Notes under the pieces: generated by a model
Told to the model about the DNA's origin: nothing
The model's input: only the letters and a program-made list of their open reading frames with translations
Databases searched by the model: none
DNA from: Deltaproteobacteria bacterium
GTDB taxonomy: Bacteria; Myxococcota_A; Polyangia; Haliangiales; Haliangiaceae
Direction of reading: 5' to 3'
Assembly (NCBI GenBank): GCA_013813945.1
Contig: JACCQV010000794.1
Coordinates: 1 to 10,584, forward strand
Length of the DNA stretch: 10,584 nucleotides
Made by a program: the position numbers and the translations under genes
Shown here: piece by piece, positions 1 through 8,798 of the stretch
How the letters are laid out: the number at the start of each line of letters is the position of its first letter
Position numbering within the stretch: position 1 is the first letter of the stretch

Positions 1-1557
1 GGCGTCATCTGCGCGTTGCTCGGCGGCACCCAGTTCCAGGTCACGGGACCCACCGCCGCATTCGTCGTCATCCTCGTCCCGATCGTCTCGAAGTACGGGC
101 TCAGCGGGCTGCTCGTCGCCGGGATGATGGCCGGCGTGATGCTCGTGGCGATGGGTCTCGCCCGGCTCGGCCGCTTGATGCAGTTCGTTCCGCATCCGGT
201 CACGACCGGGCTCACCGCAGGCATCGCTCTCGTGTTGATCGTGCTCCAGCTCAAGGACGTACTCGGGGTCCAGCTGCCGCGCACCGATGGGCTGGTCGAG
301 TACGTCGGTGCGCTATGGGAGTCCCGGAGCCTGACCAACCTGTGGGACGTCGGGATCGCGGTGTTCACGATCGTGCTCCTGCTCGTCGCGCCGAAGATCT
401 TCAAGCGGATCCCGGCACCACTGATCGCGCTCGTCGTGGTGTCGCTCGTCGTTCTGCTCCTCGATCACGTGCTTCCCGGTTTTCACGCCACGACGATCGG
501 CTCGAAGTTCAGCGCCACGATCGGCGGCGAGATCGTCGCCGGCATTCCACCGCTACCGCCGCTTCCCGTCGTGCCGTGGCACATGGAGAGCGCGGGGCAG
601 ACGCTCAGCTACCAGATGGTCCGCGATCTGCTGCCGGCGGCGTTCGCGATCGCGATGCTCGGCGCGATCGAGTCGCTGATGTCCGCCACGGTCGCCGATG
701 GGATGGGAGGCACCGAGCACGATCCGAACTCCGAGCTCATCGCACTCGGCATCGCGAACATCGTGTGTCCGTTCTTCGGCGGCATCGCCGCGACCGGCGC
801 ACTCGCACGGACGGCGACGAACATTCGCGCGGGTGCACGATCGCCGATCGCCGCTGCGCTGCACGGCGTGTTCGTGCTCGCGTGCACGATCGCGCTCGCT
901 CCCTTGGTCGCCCACCTTCCCATGGCGGCTCTCGCCGGCCTGTTGATCGTGGTCGCTCGCAACATGTCGGAGGCGCGGCACTTCATGCGTCTCCTGCGGA
1001 TCGCGCCGCGCAGCGACGTGATGGTGATGCTCACCTGCTTCGTGCTCACGGTTGCGTTCGACATGGTGATTGCGGTGACGTTCGGTGTGATGCTCGCGGC
1101 GCTGCTGTTCATGCGACGGATGGCGGTCCTCACGCGAGCAGACCTGCGACCGGTCGACCTGACCAAGTTCGAGGTGCCGGCAGGGATCCGCGTCTACGAG
1201 ATCGCGGGCCCGCTGTTCTTCGGCGCCGCGAAGACCGCGATGGAGGCGCTGCACGTGGCTGGTGGCAAGGATCACACGGTGATCCTCTCGATGCAGCACG
1301 TGCCGACGATGGATGCGACCGGCCTCGTCGCCCTCGAGTCCGCGCTCGACCGCCTGTTCCGTTCGAAGGTGAAGGTCATCTTCGCGGGTCTCACCACCGA
1401 GGTCTCCGAGATGCTGGACCGTGCCGGGATCAAGCGCCTTCCAGGCCGCCTCGCCTACGCACCGGACGTCGAGACCGCGGTCAGCATGGCGATCGTGCAT
1501 GCCGCTCGGATCAGCCGACCGCCCGACCCGCCGGCTCCGGTCACGGCGTCGGTGTGA
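1..1557 (+). CDS. SulP/SLC26 family anion permease with C-terminal STAS domain (5' partial)
   Basis: This is an inner-membrane secondary transporter for an inorganic or organic anion. Sulfate, bicarbonate and C4-dicarboxylates are all known SulP substrates, and the sequence alone does not decide. The frame is open from base 1 and gives 518 visible residues, so the start and the first few helices (perhaps 70-100 residues) lie upstream. The TTG at 16 is not a believable start because the family motif GGTQFQVTGPTAAF begins before and across it. Hydrophobic helices fill roughly residues 15-385. Around residues 240-275 is the family signature NSELIALGIAN, followed by GGIAATGALARTATNIRAGA. The STAS domain follows at about 390-505, with the nucleotide-binding/phosphorylation-type loop MDATGL (Asp near residue 438). 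Length and domain order are normal for the family apart from the missing N-terminus. The stop TGA at 1555-1557 lies inside the end of the convergent kinase gene. The family call is secure; the substrate is unknown. Confidence 0.95.
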   Translation, partial: GVICALLGGTQFQVTGPTAAFVVILVPIVSKYGLSGLLVAGMMAGVMLVAMGLARLGRLMQFVPHPVTTGLTAGIALVLIVLQLKDVLGVQLPRTDGLVEYVGALWESRSLTNLWDVGIAVFTIVLLLVAPKIFKRIPAPLIALVVVSLVVLLLDHVLPGFHATTIGSKFSATIGGEIVAGIPPLPPLPVVPWHMESAGQTLSYQMVRDLLPAAFAIAMLGAIESLMSATVADGMGGTEHDPNSELIALGIANIVCPFFGGIAATGALARTATNIRAGARSPIAAALHGVFVLACTIALAPLVAHLPMAALAGLLIVVARNMSEARHFMRLLRIAPRSDVMVMLTCFVLTVAFDMVIAVTFGVMLAALLFMRRMAVLTRADLRPVDLTKFEVPAGIRVYEIAGPLFFGAAKTAMEALHVAGGKDHTVILSMQHVPTMDATGLVALESALDRLFRSKVKVIFAGLTTEVSEMLDRAGIKRLPGRLAYAPDVETAVSMAIVHAARISRPPDPPAPVTASV

Positions 1558-2593
1558 ATTCGTCGCCGCTGCCGCCGATCAAGTAGATCGCGAGCGCTGC
1601 GATCGCCAGCGCGACGACGATCACCGCGATCGGGATCCACAGCGGCAGCTTCTCGCGCGGAAACTGGGCGGGATCTGCGGGCACTGCGATGGGGGTCTCG
1701 TCCCGCGCAGCCAGCCGGATCTCCCCAGCCCCCAGCGGCGGCAGCGGAACCCGTTCGAGCGCGGCGAGCGCCCACGCGGCAGACGGCGTGCGGTCATCGG
1801 GAGACTTCGCCAGCATCTTCGAGATCAAGGCTTCGAGCTCGGGTGGCAGCGACCGCTCGAACTGAGAGAGCCGAGGTGGCGCCTCGTAGATGTGCATCGC
1901 CATGATCTCGCCTTGTCCCTCGGCGACAAACGGGGGGCGACCTGTCACGAGCTCGAACAGGATGCAGCCGACGGCATAGAGATCCGCGCGCGCATCGATC
2001 TCCACTCCGCCACGACACTGCTCGGGGGCCATGTACGACGGCGTCCCGAGGATGGTGTCGCTCTTGGTCGTGGTCTTCGGCTTGACGCCCTGCGGATTGC
2101 CGACGAGCTTCGCGATCCCGAAGTCGAGCACCTTGACGCGGATGCCGCCCGGCGCACCGGTGTCGCGAACCAGGAAGATGTTGTCGGGCTTTAGATCGCG
2201 GTGCACGACGCCCGCAACGTGCGCCGCATTGAGAGCCGCCAGCAGCTGCGCGACGATCTCCGCAGCCAGCGAAGGGTCGAGCTTGCCTTGCCTGCGGAGA
2301 AAGCTCGTCAGGTCCTCGCCACGGAGCAGCTCCATGACGATGTACGCCTGGTCATCCGCAACCCGCCCGAAGTCGAACACTGCCGTGATGCCGGCGTGCT
2401 GGATCGCGCTCGCAGCCTTCGCCTCGGTGAAGAACCGCTCGAGGACCCCCGGGTCCTTCGTGAACTGCGGTAGCAGAACCTTCACGGCGACGGCACTGCC
2501 GAGCATCACGTGCTCGGCGCGATAGACCACGCCCATCCCGCCTTCGCCGATCTGATCGCGGATCTTGTACTTGCCGACAACCCGCCCGATCAC
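1541..2593 (-). CDS. Membrane-anchored Hanks-type Ser/Thr protein kinase
   Basis: A eukaryotic-like Ser/Thr kinase, expected to phosphorylate cytoplasmic proteins from the inner membrane. All catalytic elements are visible in the 350 residues: glycine loop GEGGMGVV (16-23), VAVK lysine K38, alpha-C glutamate near E57, HRDLKPDN (131-138, catalytic D133), DFG (157-159), a Thr/Ser-rich activation loop (about 174-188) ending in APE (189-191), and the C-lobe arginine in DDRTP (R268). A Pro/Ala-rich juxtamembrane stretch (about 280-316) leads to one transmembrane helix (about 317-339). Only about 11 residues follow it, so there is no PASTA or other external sensor. The start is GTG at 2593-2591. 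An in-frame TGA, the stop of the upstream giant gene, lies five codons upstream, so no longer form is possible without readthrough, and the next usable starts would cut the glycine loop. No good Shine-Dalgarno is seen, and the gene begins 15 bp after the giant gene, so reinitiation or coupling is likely. It is probably an active kinase; its substrates are unknown. Confidence 0.97.
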   Translation of the reverse strand: MIGRVVGKYKIRDQIGEGGMGVVYRAEHVMLGSAVAVKVLLPQFTKDPGVLERFFTEAKAASAIQHAGITAVFDFGRVADDQAYIVMELLRGEDLTSFLRRQGKLDPSLAAEIVAQLLAALNAAHVAGVVHRDLKPDNIFLVRDTGAPGGIRVKVLDFGIAKLVGNPQGVKPKTTTKSDTILGTPSYMAPEQCRGGVEIDARADLYAVGCILFELVTGRPPFVAEGQGEIMAMHIYEAPPRLSQFERSLPPELEALISKMLAKSPDDRTPSAAWALAALERVPLPPLGAGEIRLAARDETPIAVPADPAQFPREKLPLWIPIAVIVVALAIAALAIYLIGGSGDEFTPTP

Positions 2594-2608
2594 TGCGCTC
2601 GCATCGTA

Positions 2609-5600
2609 TCACCGAGCGGGTGGGCTCGCCTCGAGGATGGCGGCGCCTGCCTGGTCCGAGCACACGAGAATCGCGAAGCGCTCGACGTGGTCGAGGTCAT
2701 TCGTCGACAACGTCGAGTAGTCGAACCAACCGCGGAGATCGGTGTAGCCGTCCTTGTAGAACGCTACCTGGCCGCCCTGCTTGCGCGCGTACACCTTGAC
2801 GTAGGTCGCCGGCAGCGCGGCGTGATCCGACGCGCGGCTGACCCGAAGCTGACCCACCTGGTGCGAGACGTTGACCGATAGATCGTTTGCGTAGTGAACC
2901 TTGGCCACCCGCATCCCGACCCCGACTGCCTCGACCACGACGTTCTTGCCGCGCAACGTGGCTGGCCATGCAACCCGCAGCTCGGGTGGGAGCTGGGCGA
3001 GCTGCTCGCGGTGTCCTGGCTCGATGAACGAGAACCGCGAGACGTCGCTCTGCACGAAGGGCTGCCGGGAGAACAACAGCTCGATATCCATCTCGAAGAA
3101 GCGGAGCTCGAGCGCTCCAACGTGCTGGCTGCGGATCACGATACCGTCGCGATCGAGCGCGAGATCGAACGCCGGCTGCTTCGCCGCGAGCTCCGCGTGC
3201 TGCTGCTCGCGGCTTCGTGCATCGACGATGGCGGGTGCTGCACCTTGGATCTCGTCGAGCATCGCGAGGAGCGCGCCGAAACGGTTGCGCCAGCGATCGA
3301 CGGGATGCTCGCGCCACTTGCTCGCCACCTCGCGAGCGCGAGGCAGCTCGGCCGTCACGCATGCCGCGTAGGCAACGAGATAGTCGTACTGCATGCGATC
3401 CGCGAGACCATCCGGGACTACGCGCTCGAGCGTGCGAAGGCCGTCCTCGATCCGATCCTGGGCGAGCAAGTACGCCGTCGCGGCGAGCAGATCCTCGGGC
3501 GTCGGCGCACGGCGATGCGCCAGCAGATCGAGGAACCGCGTGTACTGGGCGGCGAGCCCGTCGTTGAGGATCCGCAGCTTCGCTCCGAGCCGGTGCGCGC
3601 GCGCGTTGACCAGTGGTGAGTACTCGAGGTGCTCGTAGGCGCCGAGATCCTCGGCGTCGAGGCCGACCATGTCGAGAACGGGCCCGGCACCGAGCAAGCG
3701 TTCGGCGAGGCTGCGGAGATAGACACGAATCCTCGGCTTGTCGACGTGCTGCAGCGCATAGCCCCACAGAGTCTCGTCGAATGCGTGGCGCTGCTCGAGC
3801 ACCGCGATCAACGTTGCGTAGGGCGAACGCTCGCGCATTCGCCACGCGATGCGAGTCAGATCGATCGCGGCGAGGTTCGCGGTCTCGAGGAAGGCAACCA
3901 CGTCATCGATCGGTGCTCGCTGCGACAGGTAGGGCCACGAGCGCGAATCCGGCGCGGCTCCGCCATTGACGACCTCGAGGGTCCTGCCCGGAGCGGCGGC
4001 GACGATCGTACCGCCGCGGCTGACATGGACCGGGAACTGCCCCCAGCTTCCCGATGCCGGGAAGTAGAACGAGTACTCGTGGCCGTGCGTCCCGTAGGGC
4101 TCGAGCACGACATCGATCGTCTGCGTCGTCCGGGATCCAGAGACCGGGATGCTACCGCGGGGGATCTGAACAAGCGCCGCAATCCGCTGCCGAGAGCTCG
4201 TCGGGTTGGCGAGCACGACGAGGCACGTGTAAACGATCCCGGTCGCGAACGGACCTTCGACGTACTTGTCGACATGCTCGCCGTTGACGTACTCGTGGCG
4301 ATCATCCGCGCGGACGAAGCTCATACCGACGACGAGCGGCGGCCCCACCGAGGTGAGCTCGCCGTCGACAAGCTGCGATGATCCGGCGAGCGCGTTGCCC
4401 GCGGCGGCGATCGTCAAGCGCGCTCCGTCGGCCGTGATCGCATGTGCCGCCGGGGAGAACGGGAGGTCGGTCACCGCGAGCGCGCACATTGCTTCGGCGA
4501 AGCTCGCTGTGGCCAGGCCGAGTCCGGGCGACAGAAACGCTCCGTCGCGATGGAGGGCGAGGTCACGCCACAGCCGGTTGGGCACGATCATGTCGGCGCC
4601 GCTCTGCGCGGGCGTGCGGTGGTACCAGTTATTCTCCGCCCACTCCTGGGTCCTGTCGACCGTCCGATACATCGGGGCCGGAGCGAGTGCGTTCGCTTGC
4701 TCGAAGTCCGCCTCGAGCGCGTCGAGGTCGTCACCGCGCGCGCGGCCACGCTTCGCGGTCTCCTCGCGCTGCATCGTCTTCGCGGCCATCCGGCGCGGTG
4801 ACTTCGGTACTGGCGGCGGTGTCGCCGAGGCCGCTCCGGATCCTGGTGCCGAAAGCATCGCCGTTGGCGTCGCCATCGGCGCCGCAGCGCCCTCGGCGAA
4901 GTCGTAGGCGTAGTCCTGTGCAGACGCGATCGTATCGTCGGCATCGAGCGTCGACGCACCGATGAGCCCGTCGATCAACCGGGTATCGAGGGCCGGATCC
5001 GGCGGCAGCACCGCGACCTGGTCGCCGAGGATCCGACCGATCGCATCGCCTGCCGGGATCCGCCGGACGAGCAGCGCTCGCTCGAGCGCATTGAGCCGCG
5101 CGAGGGCGCCAGGCTCGAGGTACGGCGTGAGGTCCGCGCCGATCAACCAGTGATCGAGAAACGTCTTCGTTCGCTTGTGTGCCAGGTATGGCGCCACGAC
5201 CGCGTCGAAGAACGGTCGGTCCTTGAAGTAGAGAAAGAGATGCAGCTCGTGGCACGCATGCTTGCTGTAGCGCTCGCTCCGCTCGTGGTCGGTCAGCTCG
5301 TGCCACTTCGTGACGAACGCGAGCTCGCGGAGCAGCGGCTCATCGCGCAACGCGAGTAGATACGCGTGTGCGCGTTCCACGCTGTCGACGAGGTGAACCT
5401 TCGCGGTTGCGAGGTCTTCGATCACGAGCTGATCGCCGGGGCGCAGCGGCTGGATCTCCTTGTTCTGGGTCGCATGACGCGCGGGATCGAGTGCGATCCG
5501 GAGCCGGAGATCGCGAGGAGCGAGCGGCGTCTCGGGCAGAGACAGGAACCGCACGGTCGCGCCTGCCGGATCGTCGATGACTACCGTGACACACGCGGCT

Positions 5601-8600
5601 CCACCGAGCTCCGCGAGTGGAATGCTGACGAGCCCTGTCTCGTCCGGCGCGAGGTTCGTCAGGACCGCGGGCGGTTCGCCGAGGAAGTCGTAGCTCGTGA
5701 ACGCCTCCTCGGCTCCGCCGCCCGCCGTTCCGCCGACCCGTCCTTCTGGCCCGCTCGCGTACGCCTGCGCGCGAGGCGCGTGGGGAGCAAAGCTCCCGCC
5801 GGCCCGCGCGTGCGCGACGTCCGTGGTCGTCGTACGCCGCGACCATGGATTGAGCAGCAGGGTGGGGCGGTCGAGCAGCAATCCCGGATAGCGCTTGGCA
5901 CTGCGGCGATCGAGGATGTACCGGTACTCGTCTCCGAGCTCGCGGCCCGACACGTAGATCGCGCCGCGCGGGCGATCGGTACGCCGGCCGACCGCACGCG
6001 GACCGATGTGGGGCAGCGCGAGAAGCGAGGAGATGAACTTCGTCGCGAGCACGTGCACCCGCGTTCGCGCGCCCGGATCGCGCAGCTTGATCCGCAGCCC
6101 ATCGGTCACGGTGAGCTCGACGATCGAGGGTGCCGCTCGCGACAGCTCGCCAACCTCGTGCGCCGAGAACGCGACGTTCCGATGTTCGACGCGAACGTCG
6201 AGCACGGTGATCGATACCTGCACCACACCGGGCGCCCGCAGCTGGTAGTCGCCGGCGCGGAGGCCGCGAATCACGATGCTGTCCTCGAGCGCGACCAGCG
6301 TGACCTCGGGGTGACGGATCGGCACGCTCTGGGTCTCGACCAGCGACATCCGACGGATCACCTCCGCGGCCGTGCGGCTCGGTGACAGCGGAATCACGAC
6401 ATCGCTGCCCGCCGCAGCCTGGATCCCGAGTGCGCCGAGGTGATCCTCGATCCACCAGCTCTGGGTCGTGCCGCCGAGCGTCGCCGTGATCCGGGAGATC
6501 CCCGGAAGCGCGCCGAGCTCGATCCGGCCCTGCTCGTCGGTCGCCAGCTCGAGGTTGAGCTGCATCCGCGACCAGCGATGAGTGACTCCGACCGTGACCG
6601 ACCGCTGCGCGCGTGGCTCGCCGGATTTGCCGAGTGCCGAGATCACGAAGCCGGCCGTCGTGCGCGCGAGGAACAGCGCCTCGATCGACGCAGTTCGGTG
6701 GATCGCACCGACCTCGAACGTGCGGCCGTCCTGGACCTCTTGCTCACGCTGCTCGCTACGGACCTCGACCGCGCCTCGGACCATGATCGCGACACGTGCG
6801 GTGTCGTCGCCCATCGGCCACTCGAGGATCGCTGCATCGTTATCATCGAGCACGAGGGGCAAGGACTTCGTGGTCGCCACGCCTTGCGCGTCGGTCAGCG
6901 TCACTTCCCAGATCGGGTGCTTGATCGCGGCCGCCGAGATCGGAGCACCGTTGTTCGTCAGCTCCGCGCGCACGATCGCACGTGCGGGTCGACCGGCGGT
7001 GAGCCCCTGGCGATCGAGCAGGATCGTCGTCGCGAGCTGATAGGTCTCGCGATACAGCACGATGTCCTGCACCGTGGCGAGGTCTCCGGCCCAGAGCAGC
7101 GCGGGCGTGCGGCCAGGCGCCGTCGAGAACGGCACGACGAAGGCCCCCTTGTCGTCGGGGATGTACTCGCGGTCACCGATCCACGCGCGCGCGTCGGGTC
7201 GGACCCGACCCGCTTCGTCGACGATCGTCACGGAGTGACCCGCAGGACCGATCCGCATCATCTGGCGGAGCCGACCCTTGTGGATCACGGCGCGGCTGGA
7301 CATGCCGTTGCCGATCAGATCGATGACGTACGTGCCGGGACGCGCGCACATTGGCAGCGCGATCCGGCGGCGGACACGACGCACCGCGGGCTCCGTGAAC
7401 CGCAACACCTGCTCGTGACTCGCAGCCAGTCCATCGAGATCGAGATCTGGGCCGACCTCTCGCTTCTGGTTCTGGAAGTACGCGAGTGGATCGATCCGGA
7501 ACACTTTGACGACGAGCTCGGGCACATGCTTGACGTCGACGTCGAGTGCCACCGCGTCGTCGATGCCGAACCGCGTCGGGTTGTGCGGGCACCACGCGAG
7601 CTCGATCCGCTCGCGCAGCGCGGCGGCGGGCGCCGGACCGAGTGTCAGCGTCGAGCGATCCGGATCGCCGACACCATGAAGTAGGCGTGCGGTCGCGATC
7701 TCCGCGTCGAGCCACTTGCGGTCGATCCAGCGAGCGAACTGTTCCGCACCATCGAGGGACCCGGCGATCAGGTCGCGGACGAGCTGCTCGTCGTTTCCGG
7801 CCGGCGGAAGCCCGGTGACGCTGCGAAGATCGGAGCCGAGCTGCGCAACGTGCTCGCGGCGGACGCGGTCGAGGTAGTCACGCGGCAGATAGCTCGCGGC
7901 TCGCGGCAGCTGCAGATATGCGGTGACCAGCTGGTGCTCCGGCGCCACGCCGAGGCGGCGGTGGGTGTCGAGCAAGTGCCACAGGACGTGGACCTTCAGC
8001 GTGTTGATCGCATCCGGCAGCTCAGCCACGAAGCCCCACAGCGCGAGGAGGTACGCGTGGCGCGCCTCGCGATCGAGCTCGAGGTCAACGCTCGCGCGCG
8101 GCGGAGTCATCCGCCGGACGACCGCGGAGACCCAGCCGAGGTGACCGCGCAGCTCGGGACGCAACGCACCGAGCGCGAGCAGCTGCTCGTGGGTCAGCTG
8201 ATCATGGATCGCGATCGAGCCGAACCCTCCGCTCTGCTTGGCGTCGAGGTCGCGCGCGATCAGCTCGACGAGAGCGGGGTGTGGCGTGTGTCCGATCCGT
8301 CCGAGCAGGACGCGTCGCCTCGTCGGATCGAGATCGCGATCGAGCAGCTCGTAGAGGCCCTCGTCGGTAACCTGCGACAGGTTCGTGTCGTGATCGGAGG
8401 CTTGCTGGAGCAGGCGCTCGCCATCGAATGCATCCGGTGCAACGCGGGTTGGCCGCGTCGGATCGAGCGTCTCGACCTCCGCCTCGTGCCAGTGGCTGAC
8501 ACCGAACCAGTCTCGGACCTTGTCCGTAGCGCGTCGCGGAGTGTCGCTCGTCACGTGCAGCAGCAGCTGCCTGAGCTGCAACCGCCGATACCGTTCGGAC

Positions 8601-8776
8601 TGTCCGTGCCGTTCGGGCCACGCCTTGATGATCGTCTCTGCCTCGTCGAGCTTGCTGGCGTGCTGCGCGCGGAGGCAGCGGTAGTAATCGTGATCCTCGC
8701 TACCCGGCAGTAGCTGGTCGAGCGCGGCCTCGCGGTCCTCGAAGAGGGCGAGTGCCTCGCGAAGTTCCAGGTCCAT
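2609..8776 (-). CDS. Giant 2055-residue protein, possibly alpha-2-macroglobulin-like, function unknown
   Basis: One unbroken reading frame of 2055 codons whose function I do not recognise. An in-frame TAG four codons before the ATG (complement of 8786-8788) fixes the start and rules out an upstream signal peptide. The N-terminus is charged and helical and there is no lipobox, so the protein is expected in the cytoplasm. Visible architecture: helical region (1 to about 390); beta-rich, macroglobulin-like region (about 400-1110), including VVKVFRIDPLAYF near 420-432, LIGNGMSSRA, GRPARAIVRAELT and a Gly/Ala-rich insert (about 985-1025); conserved-looking helical segment (about 1150-1240, CHELHLFLYFKD then FLDHWLIGADL); Ala/Pro/Lys linker (about 1300-1360); second beta-rich region (about 1380-1590, TQEWAENNWYH and YSFYFPASGSWG); TPR-like helices (about 1720-1850); and a C-terminal module (about 1990-2055) with FYKDGYTDLRGWFDY. 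It has nine cysteines, none in a CxEQ thioester. From memory, similar proteins of about 2000 residues occur in Planctomycetes and Myxococcota, often labelled alpha-2-macroglobulin. It is first gene of the operon with the kinase. The coding call is very sure; the domain call is tentative. Confidence 0.93.
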   Translation of the reverse strand: MDLELREALALFEDREAALDQLLPGSEDHDYYRCLRAQHASKLDEAETIIKAWPERHGQSERYRRLQLRQLLLHVTSDTPRRATDKVRDWFGVSHWHEAEVETLDPTRPTRVAPDAFDGERLLQQASDHDTNLSQVTDEGLYELLDRDLDPTRRRVLLGRIGHTPHPALVELIARDLDAKQSGGFGSIAIHDQLTHEQLLALGALRPELRGHLGWVSAVVRRMTPPRASVDLELDREARHAYLLALWGFVAELPDAINTLKVHVLWHLLDTHRRLGVAPEHQLVTAYLQLPRAASYLPRDYLDRVRREHVAQLGSDLRSVTGLPPAGNDEQLVRDLIAGSLDGAEQFARWIDRKWLDAEIATARLLHGVGDPDRSTLTLGPAPAAALRERIELAWCPHNPTRFGIDDAVALDVDVKHVPELVVKVFRIDPLAYFQNQKREVGPDLDLDGLAASHEQVLRFTEPAVRRVRRRIALPMCARPGTYVIDLIGNGMSSRAVIHKGRLRQMMRIGPAGHSVTIVDEAGRVRPDARAWIGDREYIPDDKGAFVVPFSTAPGRTPALLWAGDLATVQDIVLYRETYQLATTILLDRQGLTAGRPARAIVRAELTNNGAPISAAAIKHPIWEVTLTDAQGVATTKSLPLVLDDNDAAILEWPMGDDTARVAIMVRGAVEVRSEQREQEVQDGRTFEVGAIHRTASIEALFLARTTAGFVISALGKSGEPRAQRSVTVGVTHRWSRMQLNLELATDEQGRIELGALPGISRITATLGGTTQSWWIEDHLGALGIQAAAGSDVVIPLSPSRTAAEVIRRMSLVETQSVPIRHPEVTLVALEDSIVIRGLRAGDYQLRAPGVVQVSITVLDVRVEHRNVAFSAHEVGELSRAAPSIVELTVTDGLRIKLRDPGARTRVHVLATKFISSLLALPHIGPRAVGRRTDRPRGAIYVSGRELGDEYRYILDRRSAKRYPGLLLDRPTLLLNPWSRRTTTTDVAHARAGGSFAPHAPRAQAYASGPEGRVGGTAGGGAEEAFTSYDFLGEPPAVLTNLAPDETGLVSIPLAELGGAACVTVVIDDPAGATVRFLSLPETPLAPRDLRLRIALDPARHATQNKEIQPLRPGDQLVIEDLATAKVHLVDSVERAHAYLLALRDEPLLRELAFVTKWHELTDHERSERYSKHACHELHLFLYFKDRPFFDAVVAPYLAHKRTKTFLDHWLIGADLTPYLEPGALARLNALERALLVRRIPAGDAIGRILGDQVAVLPPDPALDTRLIDGLIGASTLDADDTIASAQDYAYDFAEGAAAPMATPTAMLSAPGSGAASATPPPVPKSPRRMAAKTMQREETAKRGRARGDDLDALEADFEQANALAPAPMYRTVDRTQEWAENNWYHRTPAQSGADMIVPNRLWRDLALHRDGAFLSPGLGLATASFAEAMCALAVTDLPFSPAAHAITADGARLTIAAAGNALAGSSQLVDGELTSVGPPLVVGMSFVRADDRHEYVNGEHVDKYVEGPFATGIVYTCLVVLANPTSSRQRIAALVQIPRGSIPVSGSRTTQTIDVVLEPYGTHGHEYSFYFPASGSWGQFPVHVSRGGTIVAAAPGRTLEVVNGGAAPDSRSWPYLSQRAPIDDVVAFLETANLAAIDLTRIAWRMRERSPYATLIAVLEQRHAFDETLWGYALQHVDKPRIRVYLRSLAERLLGAGPVLDMVGLDAEDLGAYEHLEYSPLVNARAHRLGAKLRILNDGLAAQYTRFLDLLAHRRAPTPEDLLAATAYLLAQDRIEDGLRTLERVVPDGLADRMQYDYLVAYAACVTAELPRAREVASKWREHPVDRWRNRFGALLAMLDEIQGAAPAIVDARSREQQHAELAAKQPAFDLALDRDGIVIRSQHVGALELRFFEMDIELLFSRQPFVQSDVSRFSFIEPGHREQLAQLPPELRVAWPATLRGKNVVVEAVGVGMRVAKVHYANDLSVNVSHQVGQLRVSRASDHAALPATYVKVYARKQGGQVAFYKDGYTDLRGWFDYSTLSTNDLDHVERFAILVCSDQAGAAILEASPPAR

Positions 8777-8784
8777 CGAGCGAG

Positions 8785-8791
8785 CCTACCT
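8785..8791 (-). promoter_or_regulatory. Ribosome binding site of the giant gene
   Basis: On the minus strand AGGTAGG ends 8 bases before the ATG at 8776. It is a fair Shine-Dalgarno match and supports this start. It overlaps the in-frame TAG that bounds the reading frame. Confidence 0.55.
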
Positions 8792-8793
8792 GC

Positions 8794-8798
8794 TAAGG
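8794..8798 (+). promoter_or_regulatory. Ribosome binding site of the extensin-like peptidase gene
   Basis: TAAGG lies 8 bases before the ATG at 8807. It favours 8807 over the ATG at 8803, which sits only 4 bases after the motif and opens a frame without a signal peptide. It stands nearly back to back with the ribosome binding site of the divergent giant gene. Confidence 0.55.

Noticed and set aside
315..1586. 423-codon plus-strand frame inside the SulP gene, and a 315-codon minus-strand frame at 553-1500
   Set aside because: Both are Arg-rich and lack hydrophobic helices, while the SulP frame carries clear family signatures over the same bases.
1794..2663. Short minus-strand frames in other phases across the kinase gene (1794-2018, 1945-2157, 2352-2663) as broken kinase pieces
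   Set aside because: The kinase frame is complete from glycine loop to transmembrane helix. The other frames are low-complexity shadows.
6440..7684. 414-codon plus-strand open frame opposite the giant gene (also similar frames at 7850-8713, 5366-6385 and 3629-4381)
   Set aside because: Arg/Asp/His-rich translations without family motifs, lying on the reverse of a continuous 2055-codon gene. Long antisense frames are normal in DNA with strong GC third-position bias.
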